Shown: positions 33,929-46,927, counted from the stretch's first letter. The stretch is 64,000 nucleotides of DNA from Salvelinus alpinus (GCF_045679555.1 NC_092099.1:8800576-8864575), one strand, 5' to 3'. A program made the numbers and translations. Notes: generated by a model not told the origin, from the letters alone.

Positions 33929-34124
33929 TGGCGGGAGGGTAGCCTAGTGGTTAGGGCGTTGGGCTAGTAACCTAAAGGTTGCAAGTTCAAATCCCCAAGC
34001 TGACAAGGTACAAATCTGTCGTTCTGCCCCTGAACAAGGCAGTTAGCCCACTGTTCCTAGGCCATCATTGAAAATAAGAATTTGTTCTTAACTGACTTGC
34101 CTAGTTATTTTTTTTATTTTTTAA
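33929..34124 (+). mobile_element. tRNA-derived SINE, second head type
   Basis: The head GGTAGCCTAGTGGTTAGGGC GTTGG is box A-like and GGTTGCAAGTTCAAATCCCC is box B-like and strongly tRNA-shaped. The body is CTGCCCCTGAACAAGGCAGT. The tail AAGAATTTGTTCTTAACTGA is shared with the other SINE family in this window although the heads differ. Confidence 0.8.
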
Positions 34125-34219
34125 ATGAACACGTTGCAGTGGTAAAATGAGACAAGAGGATTATTAAATGGGTAATTGGCAATTCAAACATAAATGTTTG
34201 GACTTTTAAATGAAAGATA

Positions 34220-34860
34220 TACTGTATACTCATTGATTATTGAACAATATAAACACAAGATGTAAAGTGTTGGTCCCATATTTCATGAGCTGAAATAAAA
34301 TATCCCAGAAATGTTCCATACGCACAAACGTACTTCTCTCAAATTTGTTTACATCCCTGTTTCTCCTTTGACAAGATAATCCATCCACCAGGTGTGGTAT
34401 ATCAGGAACCTGATTTAAATCAGCATGATCAGTACACAGGTGCACTTTGTGCTGGGGACAATAAAAGGCCACTCTAAAATGTTTTGAGGGAGAGTGAATT
34501 TGGGATGCTGACTGCAAGAACGTCCACCAGAGAGCTGTTACCAGAGAATTTTATGTTAATTTCTCTACCATAAGCTGCCTGGTTTTAGAGAATTTGGTAG
34601 TACGTATAACTGGCCTCACAACTGCCGATCACGTGTAACCACACAAGCCCAGGACCTCCACATCAGTCTTCAGTTTGACGTTGTAACCGACTTCAGTGTG
34701 CAAAATCTCACCTTCGATGGACACGGGCACGCTGGAGAAGTGAGCTCTTCCTGGCTGAATCCGGGTTTCAACTGTACTGGGCAGATGGCAGACAGCATGT
34801 ATGGCATCATGTGGGCAAATGGTTTGCTGATGTCAACGTTGTGAACAGTGTGCCTCATGG
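34220..34860 (+). mobile_element. Tc1-like relic with broken transposase
   Basis: GTGTTGGTCCCATATTTCAT and AGAAATGTTCCATACGCACA mark the left region. The plus-strand translation near 34690-34855 gives HLRWTRARWRSELFLAESGF and QLYWADGRQHVWHHVGKWF, matching the start of a Tc1 catalytic domain. The expected first catalytic Asp (DES) reads AES here. The element stops abruptly at 34860, where LINE sequence begins. Confidence 0.7.
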
Positions 34861-34867
34861 AAATGGT

Positions 34868-36338
34868 CAGTGATCTGTTTATTAACTTGGCTTTCGAAGA
34901 CTTTAGAGAGACAGGGCAGGATGGATATAGGTCTATAACAGTTTGGGTCTAGAGTGTCACCCCCTTTGAAGAGGGGGATGACCGCGGCAGCTTTCCAATC
35001 TTTAGGGATCTCGGACAATACGAAAGAGAGTTCGAACAGACTGGTCATAGGGGTTGCAACAATGGCGGCAGATAGTTTTAGAAAGAGAGGGTCCAGATTG
35101 TCTAGCCCAGCTGATTTGTATGGGTCCAGGTTTTGCAGCTCTTTCAGAACATCTGCTATCTGGATTTGGGTGATGGAGAAGCTGGGGGGGGGCAGAGCTG
35201 TTGGCCGGGGTAGGGGTAGTCAGGAGGAAAGCATGGCCAGCCGCAGAGAAATGCTTATTGAAATTTTCCATTATCATGGATTTATCGGTGGTGATCGTGT
35301 TTCCTAGCCTCAGTGCAGTGGGCAGCTGGGAGGAGGTGCTCTTGTTCTCCATGGACTTTACAGTGTCCCAAAACGTTTTGGAGTTAGTTTCTGTTTGAAA
35401 AAGCTAGCATTTTCTTTCCTGACTGACTGCATGTATTGGTTCCTGACTTCCCTGAACAGTTGCATATCGCGGAGACTATTCGATGCTATTCCAGTCCGCC
35501 ACAGGATGTTTTTGTGCTGGTCAAGGGCTGTCAGGTCTGGAGTGAACCAAGGGCCTTATCTGTTCTTAGTTCTATATTTTTTGAAAGGGGCATGCTTGTT
35601 TAAGATGGTGAGGAAATTACTTTTAAAGAACGACCAGGCATCCTCTACTGACAGCATGAGGTCAATATCCTTCCAGGATACCCGGGCCAGGTCGATTAGA
35701 AAGGCTTGCTTGCAGAAGTGTTTTAGGGAGCGTTTGACAGTGATGAGGGGTGGTCGTTTGACCGCGGACCCATAGCGGATGCAGGCAATGATGCAGTGAT
35801 CGCTGAGATCCTGATTGAAAACAGCAGAGGTGTATTTGGAGGGCAAGTTGGTCAGGATAATATCTATGAGGGTGCCAATGTTACGGATTTAGGGTTGTAC
35901 CTGGTGGGTTCCTTGATGATTTGTGTGAGATTGAGGGCATCTAGCTTAGATTGTAGGACTGCCGGGGTGTTAAGCATATCCCAGTTTAAGTCACCTAACA
36001 GAATGAACTCTGAAGATAGATGAGGGGCAATCAATTCACATATGGTGTCCAGGGCAAAGCTGGGAGCTGAGGGGGGTCTATAACAGGCGGCAACAGTGAG
36101 AGACTTATTTCTGGAGAGATTAATTTCTAAAATTAGAAGCTCGAACTGTTTGGGCATAGACCTGGAAAGTATGACAGAACTTTGCAAGCTATCTCTGCAG
36201 TAGATTGCAACTCGTCCCCCTTTGGCAGTTCTATCTTGATGGAAAATGTTGTAGTTGGGTATGGAAATCTCAGAATTTTTGGTGGCCTTCCTAAACCAGG
36301 ATTCAGACACGGCAAGGACATCAGGGTTGGCGGAGTGT
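34868..36338 (-). mobile_element. LINE fragment: endonuclease and start of reverse transcriptase
   Basis: The minus strand encodes an APE-type endonuclease (36338-35560) with SESWFRKATKNSEI, TAKGGRVAIYCRDSLQSSV, ACYRPP, FILLGDLNWDM and later DLSDHCIIACI. The start of reverse transcriptase follows (35050-34840) with IPKDWKAAAVIPLFKGGD and NCYRPISILPCLSKVFE. The palm with the catalytic Asp pair is lost at the 34860 boundary. Several frameshifts are present. The clade is probably CR1/L2-like (inference). Confidence 0.75.
35864..36310 (-). pseudogene. LINE endonuclease domain fragment
   Basis: 148 codons open. The motifs YRPPSAPSFALDTICELIAP and SEFILLGDLNWDMLNTPA correspond to the conserved GDxN core of APE-type LINE endonucleases. 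The frame breaks before the SDH motif, which occurs in another frame at about 35790-35800. Confidence 0.7.
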
Positions 36339-36566
36339 GCTAAAGCAGTGAGTAAAACAAACAGGGTTTATGTGAAATGTTACAGCTGGACAAGATGGAA
36401 ACAGACACAGTGACAGTACGGACCGAGGAAGAGAGGTAATGGACAGACAGAGCTGAAACTTCACTGCTTGACATGTACGATGAAATCCTGGTTGAGTAAG
36501 TGAAAGAAGTAGGTTTTGATTATGTTTTACTGGTAATGGTAAATGCCAACAAAATTACATTTTGGT

Positions 36567-36568
<2 letters not shown>

Positions 36569-36644
<76 letters not shown>
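36569..36644. repeat. GT microsatellite, 38 units
   Basis: 76 bp of uninterrupted GT dinucleotide. A long pure tract like this is usually highly polymorphic. Confidence 0.95.
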
Positions 36645-36647
<3 letters not shown>

Positions 36648-37550
36648 CTATTTAACTGACTAGAATGCTTAAAAGGCCATTAAAGTTTTAAATATCAGTT
36701 GTCGGTATCGTTTTTGGGGGGGGGGGGGGGGGCAACGAAAATATCGGATATCGGTATAGGCCAAAATGTTCATATCGGTGCATCCCAAATATTCGTAGGT
36801 TTTTTAAACTTTTATTTAGTCATGAGAAACCCATTGAGACCAGGGTTTAATTTTCAAATGTGCCTAGAGCACAGCAAAACAACAGTACAAAATGATCACT
36901 GTAACAAAGAACTTTCAGCATTACAGGCACAACAATCTATTCATCCAGTCAAAACAACTGCAACTCTCATTCAACACATCTAACACAAGTCTTAAACTGC
37001 CCTGGCAGCACCAGGGACTCAAGATGCAAGGAGTTCTGCAGGCTATTCCAAGACTGGGAGGCATTAAAACTGAAATAGGATTAACCTAGATCGGTACGGA
37101 CTAGTGGAACCTCGAGAGTAAACCATCCCTGTGAATGGGTTTGGTGTCTCATATTTTAACATTTTTGTTTTGCTATAAGAGACCCTCAAATTTACGGGAT
37201 TGTTTAGTAAGGTCAGATTTGCCTAAAAAAAAACATCACATTTTGTCTCATTCCTGATGGCAATTTCCCTTGTCACAACTGTGTCCAATGTTATGCCGTG
37301 ATCAGATGGAACTCTCATCTATCCCCATTCATGTGAGAGGATAAAGGTTTGAGGTAGTATAACGTATCACACAAAATATGTTGTATATCTCCTTAAGTGT
37401 TCCTGTAACATTTATTATGTGGGTAAGACCAAACGTGAACTGAAGACATGAGCATAAGAGCTCCATTTGCAACCATGATGAAAAATCACCTGTTGCCAGA
37501 CATTTCAATAGCCACAATCATGAACAAAGTGCCTTACGTTATATGGGTAT
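36645..37550. other. Stretch without recognised gene
   Basis: A poly-G run at 36714-36732; otherwise ordinary. The segment 36790-37090 (TTTTATTTAGTCATGAGAAA to AACTGAAATAGGATTAACC) may be an old repeat. No gene seen. Confidence 0.4.
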
Positions 37551-37555
37551 TGAAT

Positions 37556-38025
37556 TCAAATCAAATCGCACTTTATTGGTCACAAACACATGGTTAGCAG
37601 ATGTTATTGCGAGTGTAGCAAAATGCTTGTGCTTCGTGTACCGACAGAGCTGTAATATCTAGCAAGTAATCTAACAATTCCACAACAACTACCTAATAGA
37701 CACAAATCTAAGTAAAGGGATGGAATAAGAATATATACAGTTAAATATATGGATGAGCGATAACCGAGTGGCATAGGCAAGATGCAATAGATGGTATAAA
37801 AAAAACAGTATGTACATATGAGATGAGAAATGCAAGAAATGTAAACATTATTAAAGTGACTTGTGATCCATTTATTAAAGTGGCCAATGATTTCAGGTCT
37901 GTATGTAGGCAGCAGCCTCTCTGTGTTAGTGATGGCTGTTTAACAGTCTGATGGCCTTGAGATAGAAGCTGTTTTTCAGTCTCTCGGTCAAAAATGGGAT
38001 GTAATAAATGTATCACCAGTCACTT
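37556..38025 (-). mobile_element. LINE 3' tail, inverted copy
   Basis: Begins AAATCAAATCGCACTTTATT GGTCACAAACACATGG, the inverse of a LINE 3' end with a TGATTTGA tail, and continues with TGAGATAGAAGCTGTTTTTC. It pairs with the oppositely oriented tail at 38030-38290. Confidence 0.65.
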
Positions 38026-38029
38026 TAAA

Positions 38030-38290
38030 CAATGCCACTTTACATAATGTTTACATACCCTACATTACTCATCTCGTATGTATATACTGTACTTTATACT
38101 CTATACCATCTACTGCTCATCCATATAATTTTATGTACATATTCTTATTCATTCCTTTACACTTCTGTGTATAAGGTAGCTGTTGTGAAATTATTAGATT
38201 ACATGTTAGATATTACTGCATGGTCGGAACTAGAAGCACAAGCATTTTGCTACACTCGCATTAACATCTGCTAACCATGTGTATGTGACC
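38030..38290 (+). mobile_element. LINE 3' tail, direct copy
   Basis: CAATGCCACTTTACATAATG to GAAGCACAAGCATTTTGCTA and TAACATCTGCTAACCATGTG, ending GATTTGATTTG. It is the inverse complement of 37590-37870 with indels. Confidence 0.65.
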
Positions 38291-38454
38291 AATATGATTT
38301 GATTTGTGTCTGAACCGGTGAACTGCGACTCCACTTTATCGCTATACTGACATTTCGCTTGTATGATTTCCTTGCGAAGTGAATAACTACACTGTTTGTA
38401 TTCAGCCATATTCCCAGTCATTTTGCCTTGGTTAAATGCGGTGGTTCACGCTTT

Positions 38455-39578
38455 CAGTTTTGCGTTTTGCCATCTATCTACGGTTTCATGTTTAGGGTAG
38501 GTTTTAATAGTCACAGTGGGTACAACATCTCCAATGCACTTCCTTATAAACTCACTCACTGAATCAGTGTATAAATCGATATTATTCTCTGAGGCTGACT
38601 GAAACATTACCCAGTCCGTGTGAAAAACAATCCTGAAGCGTGAATTCCAATTGGTCAGACCAGTGTTGAACAGTTCTTGTCACGGGTACATCATGTTTGC
38701 GTTTCTGCCTCTAGGACAGGAGGAGCAAAATGGAGTCGTGGTCAGATTTGCAGAAGGAAGGGCGGGGGATGGCCTTGTATGCATTGCAGAAATTAGAATA
38801 GCAGTGATCCAGTGCATTGCCCACACGAGTGCTACAATCAATATGCTGATATAATTTAGATAGCCTTGTTCTCAAATTTGCTTTGTTAAAATCCCCAGCT
38901 ACAATAAATGCAGCCTCAGGAAATATGGTTTCCAGTTTGCATAAAGTCCAGTAAAGTTCCTTGAGGGCTGTCGTGGTATCGGCTTGAGGGGGGTTATACA
39001 TGGCTATGACAATAACCGACGAGATTATGGTCGGCATTTGATTGTGAGGAATTCTAGGTCAGGTGAACAAAATGACTTGAGTTCCTGTATGTTGTTACGA
39101 TTATACCATGAGTCATTAATCATGAAGCATACACCCCCACCCTTCTTCTTCCCAGATGTTTATTTCTGTCGGCGTGACGCATAAAGAATTCCGGTGGCTG
39201 CACTGACTCCGACAACATATCCCGAGAGAGCCATGTTTCCATGGAACAGAGTATGTTATAATCTCTGATGTCTCTCTGGAAAGCAACCCTTTCCCTAATT
39301 TCGTCTACATTGTTATCTAGAGACTAGACATTGGCAAGTAATATTCTCGGCAGCAGTGGGTGGTGTTCTAAATGGTGGTCTAAATCTTCTGCGGCGACAT
39401 TGTTTTGGGTCGGCCTCTGGAATCAGATCCAATGCCCTGGGTGGTGGTTGTTTAAGGCGCCACGTAGGAGAGGAGATGGAGTTAAATGACTTTTCCAAAG
39501 AGAGAAATACAGTATTGGATAGACTGCTTGGGCACTCTTGCACCAGCAGGCCATGAGGAATGTACATTTGTAGTAGGT
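38455..39578 (-). mobile_element. LINE fragment (LINE C) with endonuclease part
   Basis: The 108-codon frame at 38711-39037 (minus) has SSVIVIAMYNPPQADTTTAL, FIVAGDFNKANLRTRLSKLY, HIDCSTRVGNALDHCYSNF and FCKSDHDSILLLLS, the core and SDH region of an APE-type endonuclease. It is the same family as LINE A and B. It carries the uninterrupted equivalent of the site hit by the LTR element (AACAGAGTATGTTATAATCT, about 39243-39262). Confidence 0.7.
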
Positions 39579-39785
39579 TCAAATCAAATCAAATTGTATT
39601 TGCCACATGCTTACTTACAAGCACCTAACAGACAATGCAGTTATAAGAGAAATACGAGTTAAGAAAAAATATTTACTAAAAAATAACAATAACGAGTCTA
39701 TATACAGTGGGTACCGGTACCGAGTCAATGTGCGGGGGGTACAGGTTAGTTGAGGTAATTTAGGTAATATGTAGTATATTGTCCT
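39579..39785 (-). mobile_element. LINE 3' tail
   Basis: AAATCAAATCAAATTGTATT TGCCACATGC is the inverse of a LINE 3' end, with GTACCGAGTCAATGTGCGGG behind it. It matches the inverse of the tail at 44560-44752. Confidence 0.65.
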
Positions 39786-40324
39786 GCTAATAGCCCATAA
39801 TGGGCTATTATAATACTGTACATGGTGTCCAGGTCAGGATAACCAAAACATTTCTTTATTAAAGACTATCAGAAAGAATGTTGGTACGTATTTATTTTGA
39901 TCCAAAGCCATGAATGAGTGAGTCACTCATGACGGTCTGGAGTAGGCTACAGTACTGGGCTATTTATCTAATGAGTCAATATCCGGTCATACCATGTATG
40001 ATATCTGGAGGGAATCCAAAAATGATTTGAGCATGAAAGGAAAATATAGTTTTCATATTTGTCAAATTATTGAGCATATGCTGAAAACTCAGAAATCGTA
40101 CTTATTTTCAGCATATCAAAAAACATATCAAGATCCGGATTTGGACCTCAGCCAAGAAAGCATATCTGGAGTCAATATAGCTTAATATATTGAATGTACA
40201 GTCAGTATTTGTCAACATGAACATAGAAAATAGGATGCCACATATCTCAGCATATTGAATGAGTCCATATCCAACCATAGGAAATGTTCATGTGTGATTT
40301 TCTGAGTAATCCCAATATCATATA
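39786..40324. other. Stretch without recognised gene
   Basis: AT-rich. Recurrent CAGCATAT/ATATC phrases (40070-40320) suggest a diverged repeat. No gene seen. Confidence 0.4.
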
Positions 40325-40468
40325 CAGTTGAAGTCGGAAGTTTACATACACCTTAGCCAAATACATTTAAACTCAGTTTTTCACAATTCCTGACATTTAA
40401 TCCTAGTAAAAAATCCCAGTTTTAGGTCAGTTAGGATTGCTACTTTATTTTAAGAATGTGAAATAAAT

Positions 40469-40812
40469 TGTCACACCATGACCTTAGAGATCCTTTTTAT
40501 GTCTCTATTTGGTTTGGTCAGGGTGTGATTTGGGGTGGGTATTCTATGTTCTATTATTTGTATTTCTATGTTTTGGCCGGGTAGGGTTCTCAATCAGGGA
40601 CAGCTGTCTATCGTTGTCTCTGATTGAGAACCATACTTAGGTAGCCCTTTTTCCCACCTGTCTTTGTGGGAGGTTGACTTTGTTAGAGGCATCATAGCCT
40701 ATGTTAAGCTTCACGGTCGTTTCATTGTTTTGTTGGTGACATTTACCAAAATAAACAGAAATGTACGCTCACCACGATGCGCTTTGGTCTACTTCAGTCG
40801 ACGGCCGTGACA
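40469..40812 (+). mobile_element. Solo LTR, 344 bp, in Sleeping Beauty-like copy 1
   Basis: TGTCACACCATGACC at one end, GACGGCCGTGACA at the other, and AAATAAACAG near 40750 as a polyadenylation signal. GGTTCTCAATCAGGGACAGC and CTGATTGAGAACCATACTTA resemble segments of the LTRs at 17035 and 19868, so the families are related. No clear target duplication. Confidence 0.65.
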
Positions 40813-41091
40813 AGAGAATGATTTATTTCAGCTTTTATTTCTTTCATCACATTCCCAGTGGGTCAGAAGTTTACATACACTCAATTAGTATTTGGTAGCA
40901 TTGCTTTAAATTGTTCAACTTGGGTCAAACATTTTGGGTAGCCTTCCACATGCTTCCCACAATAAGTTGGGTGAATTTTGGCCCATTCCTCCAGACAGAG
41001 CTTGTGTAACTGAGTCAGGTTTGTAGGCCTGCTTTTTCAGTTCTGCCCACACATTTTCTATATGATTGAGGTCTGGGCTTTGTGATGGCCA

Positions 41092-41892
<801 letters not shown>

Positions 41893-42258
41893 GATGTCAA
41901 GCAAAGAGGCACTGAGTTTGAAGGTAGGCCTTGAAATACATCCACAGGTACACCTCCAATCGACTCAAATTATGTCAATTAGCCTATCAGAAGCTTCTAA
42001 AGTCATTACATAATTTTCTGGAATTTTCCAAGCTGTTTAAAGGCACAGTCAACTTAGTGTATGTAAACTTCTGGCCCACTGGAATTGTGGTACTTTGAAT
42101 TATAAGTGAAATAATCTGTCTGTAAACAATTGTTGGAAAAATGACTTGTGTCATGCACAAAGTAGATGTCCTAACCGACTTGCCAATACTATCGTTTGTT
42201 AACAAGAAATTTGTGGAGTGGTTAAAAAACAAGTTTAATGACTCCAACCTAAGTGTAT

Positions 42259-43133
42259 CCAGACACATCTGGATTCAGAATTTATCAGGATATGGTGCAT
42301 ATCTACAAAAAAAGAAATGCATTGGAAATGGTCTGTATTCTCCAGAATATCAAAAACGTAAAGATATCCCTTGATATGGACCTTTTCTTCCAGTGCCAAC
42401 TCTTACTTCTTAAATAGGGAAAAAATTGGCTCCTACACAAAGCCCTCTTGTTGTTAGTATGAAGACGGTTTAAATGAATTACTGTATGCCTACTGTAATC
42501 TGCCTACTTTCAGCACCACGAGCTGTCCATTTCCGATTGGTTGTGCCGTGACTGCTTCTTCAATTTTCAGTACCACAATCTAAATTACTCGAATCTGGCT
42601 TATTGTGAGGTCATAAACGCTGATAAATACATAAATCGGCAAGAAACTCAATGTTATTATTTACATCAATTATAGTAGTAGCAAGCTATCAAAGTTAAAC
42701 TCCAGTCAGCCTAAAGCCCGCAGAGTGTCAGAGATGAGGGGCGGCATCGAAATATAGCCTAGTTAGCAACTAATTCTAAAATCGATGAAGTATTGAAATT
42801 TCATCAATTACAAATTAGATGACCGTCCCCTGGACTAGATTTAAAACATTCTAAACCCTTCGCTTGACTGAAATTGAAAAAGCATGACCCTCCCCCATTT
42901 TCCTCTAGGTAGACATTCTGTGAATTCCGATCCATCCTTAATCCCGCAGACTCTTTCTCCATAACTTATGCTCCAATGCATCCAACATTATGCATGTCCA
43001 CCATGGTTTTGCGTAGGTGCAGACATTTAGAACTCATCTGGTTTAGAAATCAAATTCTGGTCATCCTTTTACACAGCACATTGTATACATTTTGCCCAGC
43101 TGTTTTTAGGGAATATTGTATTGCAAGTTATGC
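42259..43133. other. Stretch without recognised gene
   Basis: Ordinary AT-rich DNA. No gene or clear repeat edges. Confidence 0.45.
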
Positions 43134-43135
43134 TA

Positions 43136-45497
43136 CAGGGCATTCGAAAGTATTCAGACCCTGTGAGTTTTTCCACATTTTGTTACATTACAAACTTATT
43201 CTAAAATGGATTAAATAGTTGTTTTTACCTCCTCAATCTACACACAATACCCCATAATGACAAAGCAAAATCTGATTTTTATGACTGTGTGATCACGCTC
43301 TCCGCAGCTGATGTGAGTAAGACGTTTAAACAGGTCAACATTCACAAGGCCGCTGGGCCAGACGGATTACGAGGATGAGCATGCGCTGACCAAATGGCAA
43401 GTGTCTTCACTGACATTTTCATTCTCTCCCTGACCGAGTCTGTAATACGTCCATGTTTCAAGCAGACCACCATAGGCCCTTCGCCCAAGAACACCAAGGT
43501 AACCTGCCTAAATGACTAACGACCCGTAGCACTCATGTCTGTAGCCATGAAGTGCTTTGAAAGGCTGGTCTTGGCTCACATCAACACCATTATCCCAGTA
43601 ACCCTAGACCCACTCCAATTTGCATACCGCGCCAAAAGATCCACAGATGATGCAATCTCTCTTGCACTCTGCACTGCCCTTTCCCACCTATACAAAAGGA
43701 ACACCTATGTGAGAATGCTATTCATTGACTACAGCTCAGCGTTCAACACCATAGTGACCTCAAAGCTCATCACTAAGCTAAGGACCCTGGGACTAAACAC
43801 CTCCCTCTGAAACTGGATCCTAGACTTCCTGATGGGCCGCCCCACGTGGTAAGGGTAGGTAACAACACATTCGCCACGCTGATCCTCAACACGGGTGCCC
43901 CTCAGGGGTCCGTGCTCAGTCCCCTCTTCTTTCCCTGTTCACTCATGACTGCATTGCCAGGCACAACTCCAACACCATCATTAAGTTTGCTGATGACACA
44001 ATAGTGGTAGGCCTGATCACCGACAATGATGAGACAGCCTATAGGGAGGAGGTCAGAAACCTGACCGTGTGGTGCAAGGACAACAACCTCTCCCTCAACA
44101 TGATCAAGACAAAGGAGATGAGTGTGGACTACAAGAAAAGGAGGACCGAGCACGCCCCCATTCTCATCGACAGGGCTGTAGTGGAGCAGGTTGAGAACTT
44201 CAAGTTCCTTGGCGTCCACATCACCAACAAACTAACATGGTCCAAGCACATCAAGACAGTCGTGAAGAGGGCACGACAAAACCTATTCCCTCTATACCAG
44301 GTGGTGCCAGAGGAAGGCCCTAAAAATTGTCAAAGACTCCAGCCACCCTAGTCATAGACTGTTTTCTCTGCTACTACATGGCAAGCGGTACCAGAGCGCC
44401 AAGTCAAGGTCCAAACAGCTTCTGAACAGCTTCTACCCCCAAGCCATAAGACTCCTGAACAGCTAATCAAATGTCTACACAGACTATTTGCACCCCCAGC
44501 CCCCCCGCTGCTGCTGCATAGCCACTTTAATAACCCTACCTGCATGTACATAATTACCTCGAGACCGATGCCCCCGCACATTGACACGTTGACTCTGAAC
44601 CGGTACCCCCTGTATATAGCCCCGCTACTGTTATTTACTAGTGCTGCTTAATTATTTGTTTTTCTTATCCCTTAATTTTAAGCATTTCACTGTATGGTTT
44701 ACACCTGTTGTATTCGGCGCATGTGGCAAATAGAATTTGATTTGATTTGACTTTGATTCACCGTAGAGATGGTGCCAGGTTTCCTCCAGACTTGACGCTT
44801 GGAATTCAGGCCAAGGAGTTCAATCTTGGTTTCATCAGACCAGAGTTTCTCATGGTCTGAGAGTCCTTTAGGTGCCTTTTGGCAAACTCCAAGTGGGCTG
44901 TCATGTGCCTTTTACTGAGGAGAGGCTTCCGTCTGGCCATTCTACCATAAAGGCCTGATTGGCGGAGTGCTGCAGAGATGGTTGTCCTTCTGGAAGGTTC
45001 TCCCATATCCACAGAGGAACTCTAGAGCTCTGTCAGAGTGACCACTGGGTTCTTGGTCACTTCCCTGACGAAGGCCCTTCTCCCCCGAATGCTCAGTTTG
45101 GCTGGGTGCCTAGCACTAGGAAGAGTCTTGGTGGTTCCAAACTTCTTCCATTTAAGAATGATGGAGGCCACTGTGTTCTTGGGGACCTTCAATGCTGCGG
45201 AAATGTTTTGGTAACCTTCCCCAGATCTGTGCCTCGACACAATCCTGTCTCTGAGCTCTACGGACAAATCCTTCGACCTCGTGGCTTGATTACATATACT
45301 TATGAAAATAAGGTATTTGTGTTTTTTATGTTTAAAAATTGTGCAAAAACGTCTAAGAACCTGTTTTTGCTTCGTCATGATGGGGTATTATGTGTAGATT
45401 GATGAGGATTTTTTTATTTAATCAACTTTAGAATAAGGCTGTAACGTAACAAAATGTGGAAATAGAAAACGAGTCTGAATACTTTCTGAATGCACTG
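43136..45497 (-). mobile_element. Tc1-like element with its catalytic half replaced by a LINE fragment
   Basis: Ends CAGGGCATTCGAAAGTATTC (TA at 43134-43135) and GAATACTTTCTGAATGCACTG (TA at 45498-45499). The minus strand keeps the N-terminal transposase: LSVELRDRIVSRHRSGEGYQ, NISAALKVPKNTVASIILKW (45022-45378) and RRTTISAALRQSGLYGRMAR RKPLLSKRH (44806-45012). The catalytic part is absent, and LINE sequence occupies 43284-44752. Confidence 0.75.
43284..44752 (+). mobile_element. LINE 3' half: reverse transcriptase and tail
   Basis: Reverse-transcriptase segments on the plus strand: [62 protein letters not shown], then FADDTIVVGL (catalytic Asp pair, about 43987-44016) and ENFKFLGVHITNKLTWSKHI. 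In-frame stops and shifts occur. The 3' tail reads GCATTTCACTGTATGGTTTA, CGGCGCATGTGGCAAATAG, then TTTGATTTGATTTG. It is 5'-truncated, the usual outcome of LINE insertion. Confidence 0.8.
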
Positions 45498-45499
45498 TA

Positions 45500-46927
45500 T
45501 ATGTGTATGCAACTATAGAATTTAAACCTCCATTCTAGTCTTTAAATAAGCTATCACTGTTTTCAAAACAAGAATCAACACACAGCACCTCTGAGATGCA
45601 AGCCCAACAAAGCACCTCACATCGAAGCCAACCAGCCATTGCTTATTTAGATGCAACACAGTTGGCGAGGTGGATGAGTTTCACAAGAGGCGCCGCAGAT
45701 GTCTCTGAAATGTTCTCTGACCAAATATTGTTTTCGAATGCAAGGCTGGTGAATGGGAGGGTTAACATACACACACGCACACACGTCCCTACGGGTTTGT
45801 TCCTGAAGCATGTTCTGCTCTTGAAAGCCGTCTCAGAGATTGCATGTGTATGCTCCAGAGAGCATCTTTGGAGTGCGGGAGATTATTATAATGGGGTGGA
45901 TGGCTGTGGAACATACTGTATAAACATAAAACGGATGGTTAATACAGCTTCTCCCCAGCTGGATCTCACATTTCAGATCTTGTCTTTGACTTGGGGGAAG
46001 GACAACCTCCAGTGTCATAACGGCACTCCCCCATTGGTGGTCCAGTTGTCTTGGAAGATGAAGAAGCAAAAAGGACAAGATCAAGGCAAGTTTCATAAGA
46101 ATTGTGATTGGCTTACACTGTAGGGTTCTGCATAACAACAGCGAGATTAGATCAAGATTGTGGAAGTGACAACAGCGTGTTAAGGCGTGGATGACGTGTA
46201 GGGCATTTTTAGCATGTGAGGCAGAGACAGAGGTGTTAGCGTTGTCAGATAAACTGGATCAATATGGTTTGTTAGAAGGTGAAACCAAGTGTATGCAAAG
46301 TAGAGTGAGATAAACAGAGTTGGGTGAGAGTGTGAAGAGCTTTAAGTCACCAACGTGTATGGGCCAGTCCTGGTCTGTATGAACCGACCTACAAGTGAAT
46401 AGGCTGAAGGAGAACCATGTAGTAACAAACTTCCTCAGACCAGATCTTGTTCAACTCACTGGCTAAACACTGATAAAAGCTGATTCAGCAAAGATCCCCA
46501 TGCAGAGAGATTTAAACACCTGTGCAACTGTTTTACCCACAAAAAAGCACTGCTGAACCTCCCTCTCCCCACTATCTCTCTCCACAATGAAACAAGTAGG
46601 AGATTTCCACATTTCTCTATAAGCGCCCAGCTTCATAAAGAATGTATCAGCCAAGAAACAGCTCTCTCGCCTCCTTTAAGGCATCCTTTTAGTGGTAAAA
46701 GCATGTTGTATGTACTCCCGAGAGAGGCCTTGCTGCTAAAAATATATCTGAAAACACCTTTGAAGGAAAGTAGGCCAGGCTTATCTTCTGACATTTGTCG
46801 CTGCGGTTTCTCACATTTTGTTTGTTTGGTTTGTTGGGCTTGCTTGCTCTATAACACATTTCACGGACACCTGCCTCAGATGCTGCACCCCACCAATGCT
46901 GAGTTACTATGGAAGCTAGCGGTGTAC
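45500..46927. other. Stretch without recognised gene
   Basis: A 175-codon plus-strand frame (45596-46123) has no family features and an overlapping opposite frame. Otherwise AT-rich, unremarkable DNA. Confidence 0.4.

Noticed and set aside
45596..46123. 175-codon plus-strand frame
   Set aside because: No recognisable family, biased composition or splice context, and another frame overlaps it on the opposite strand.
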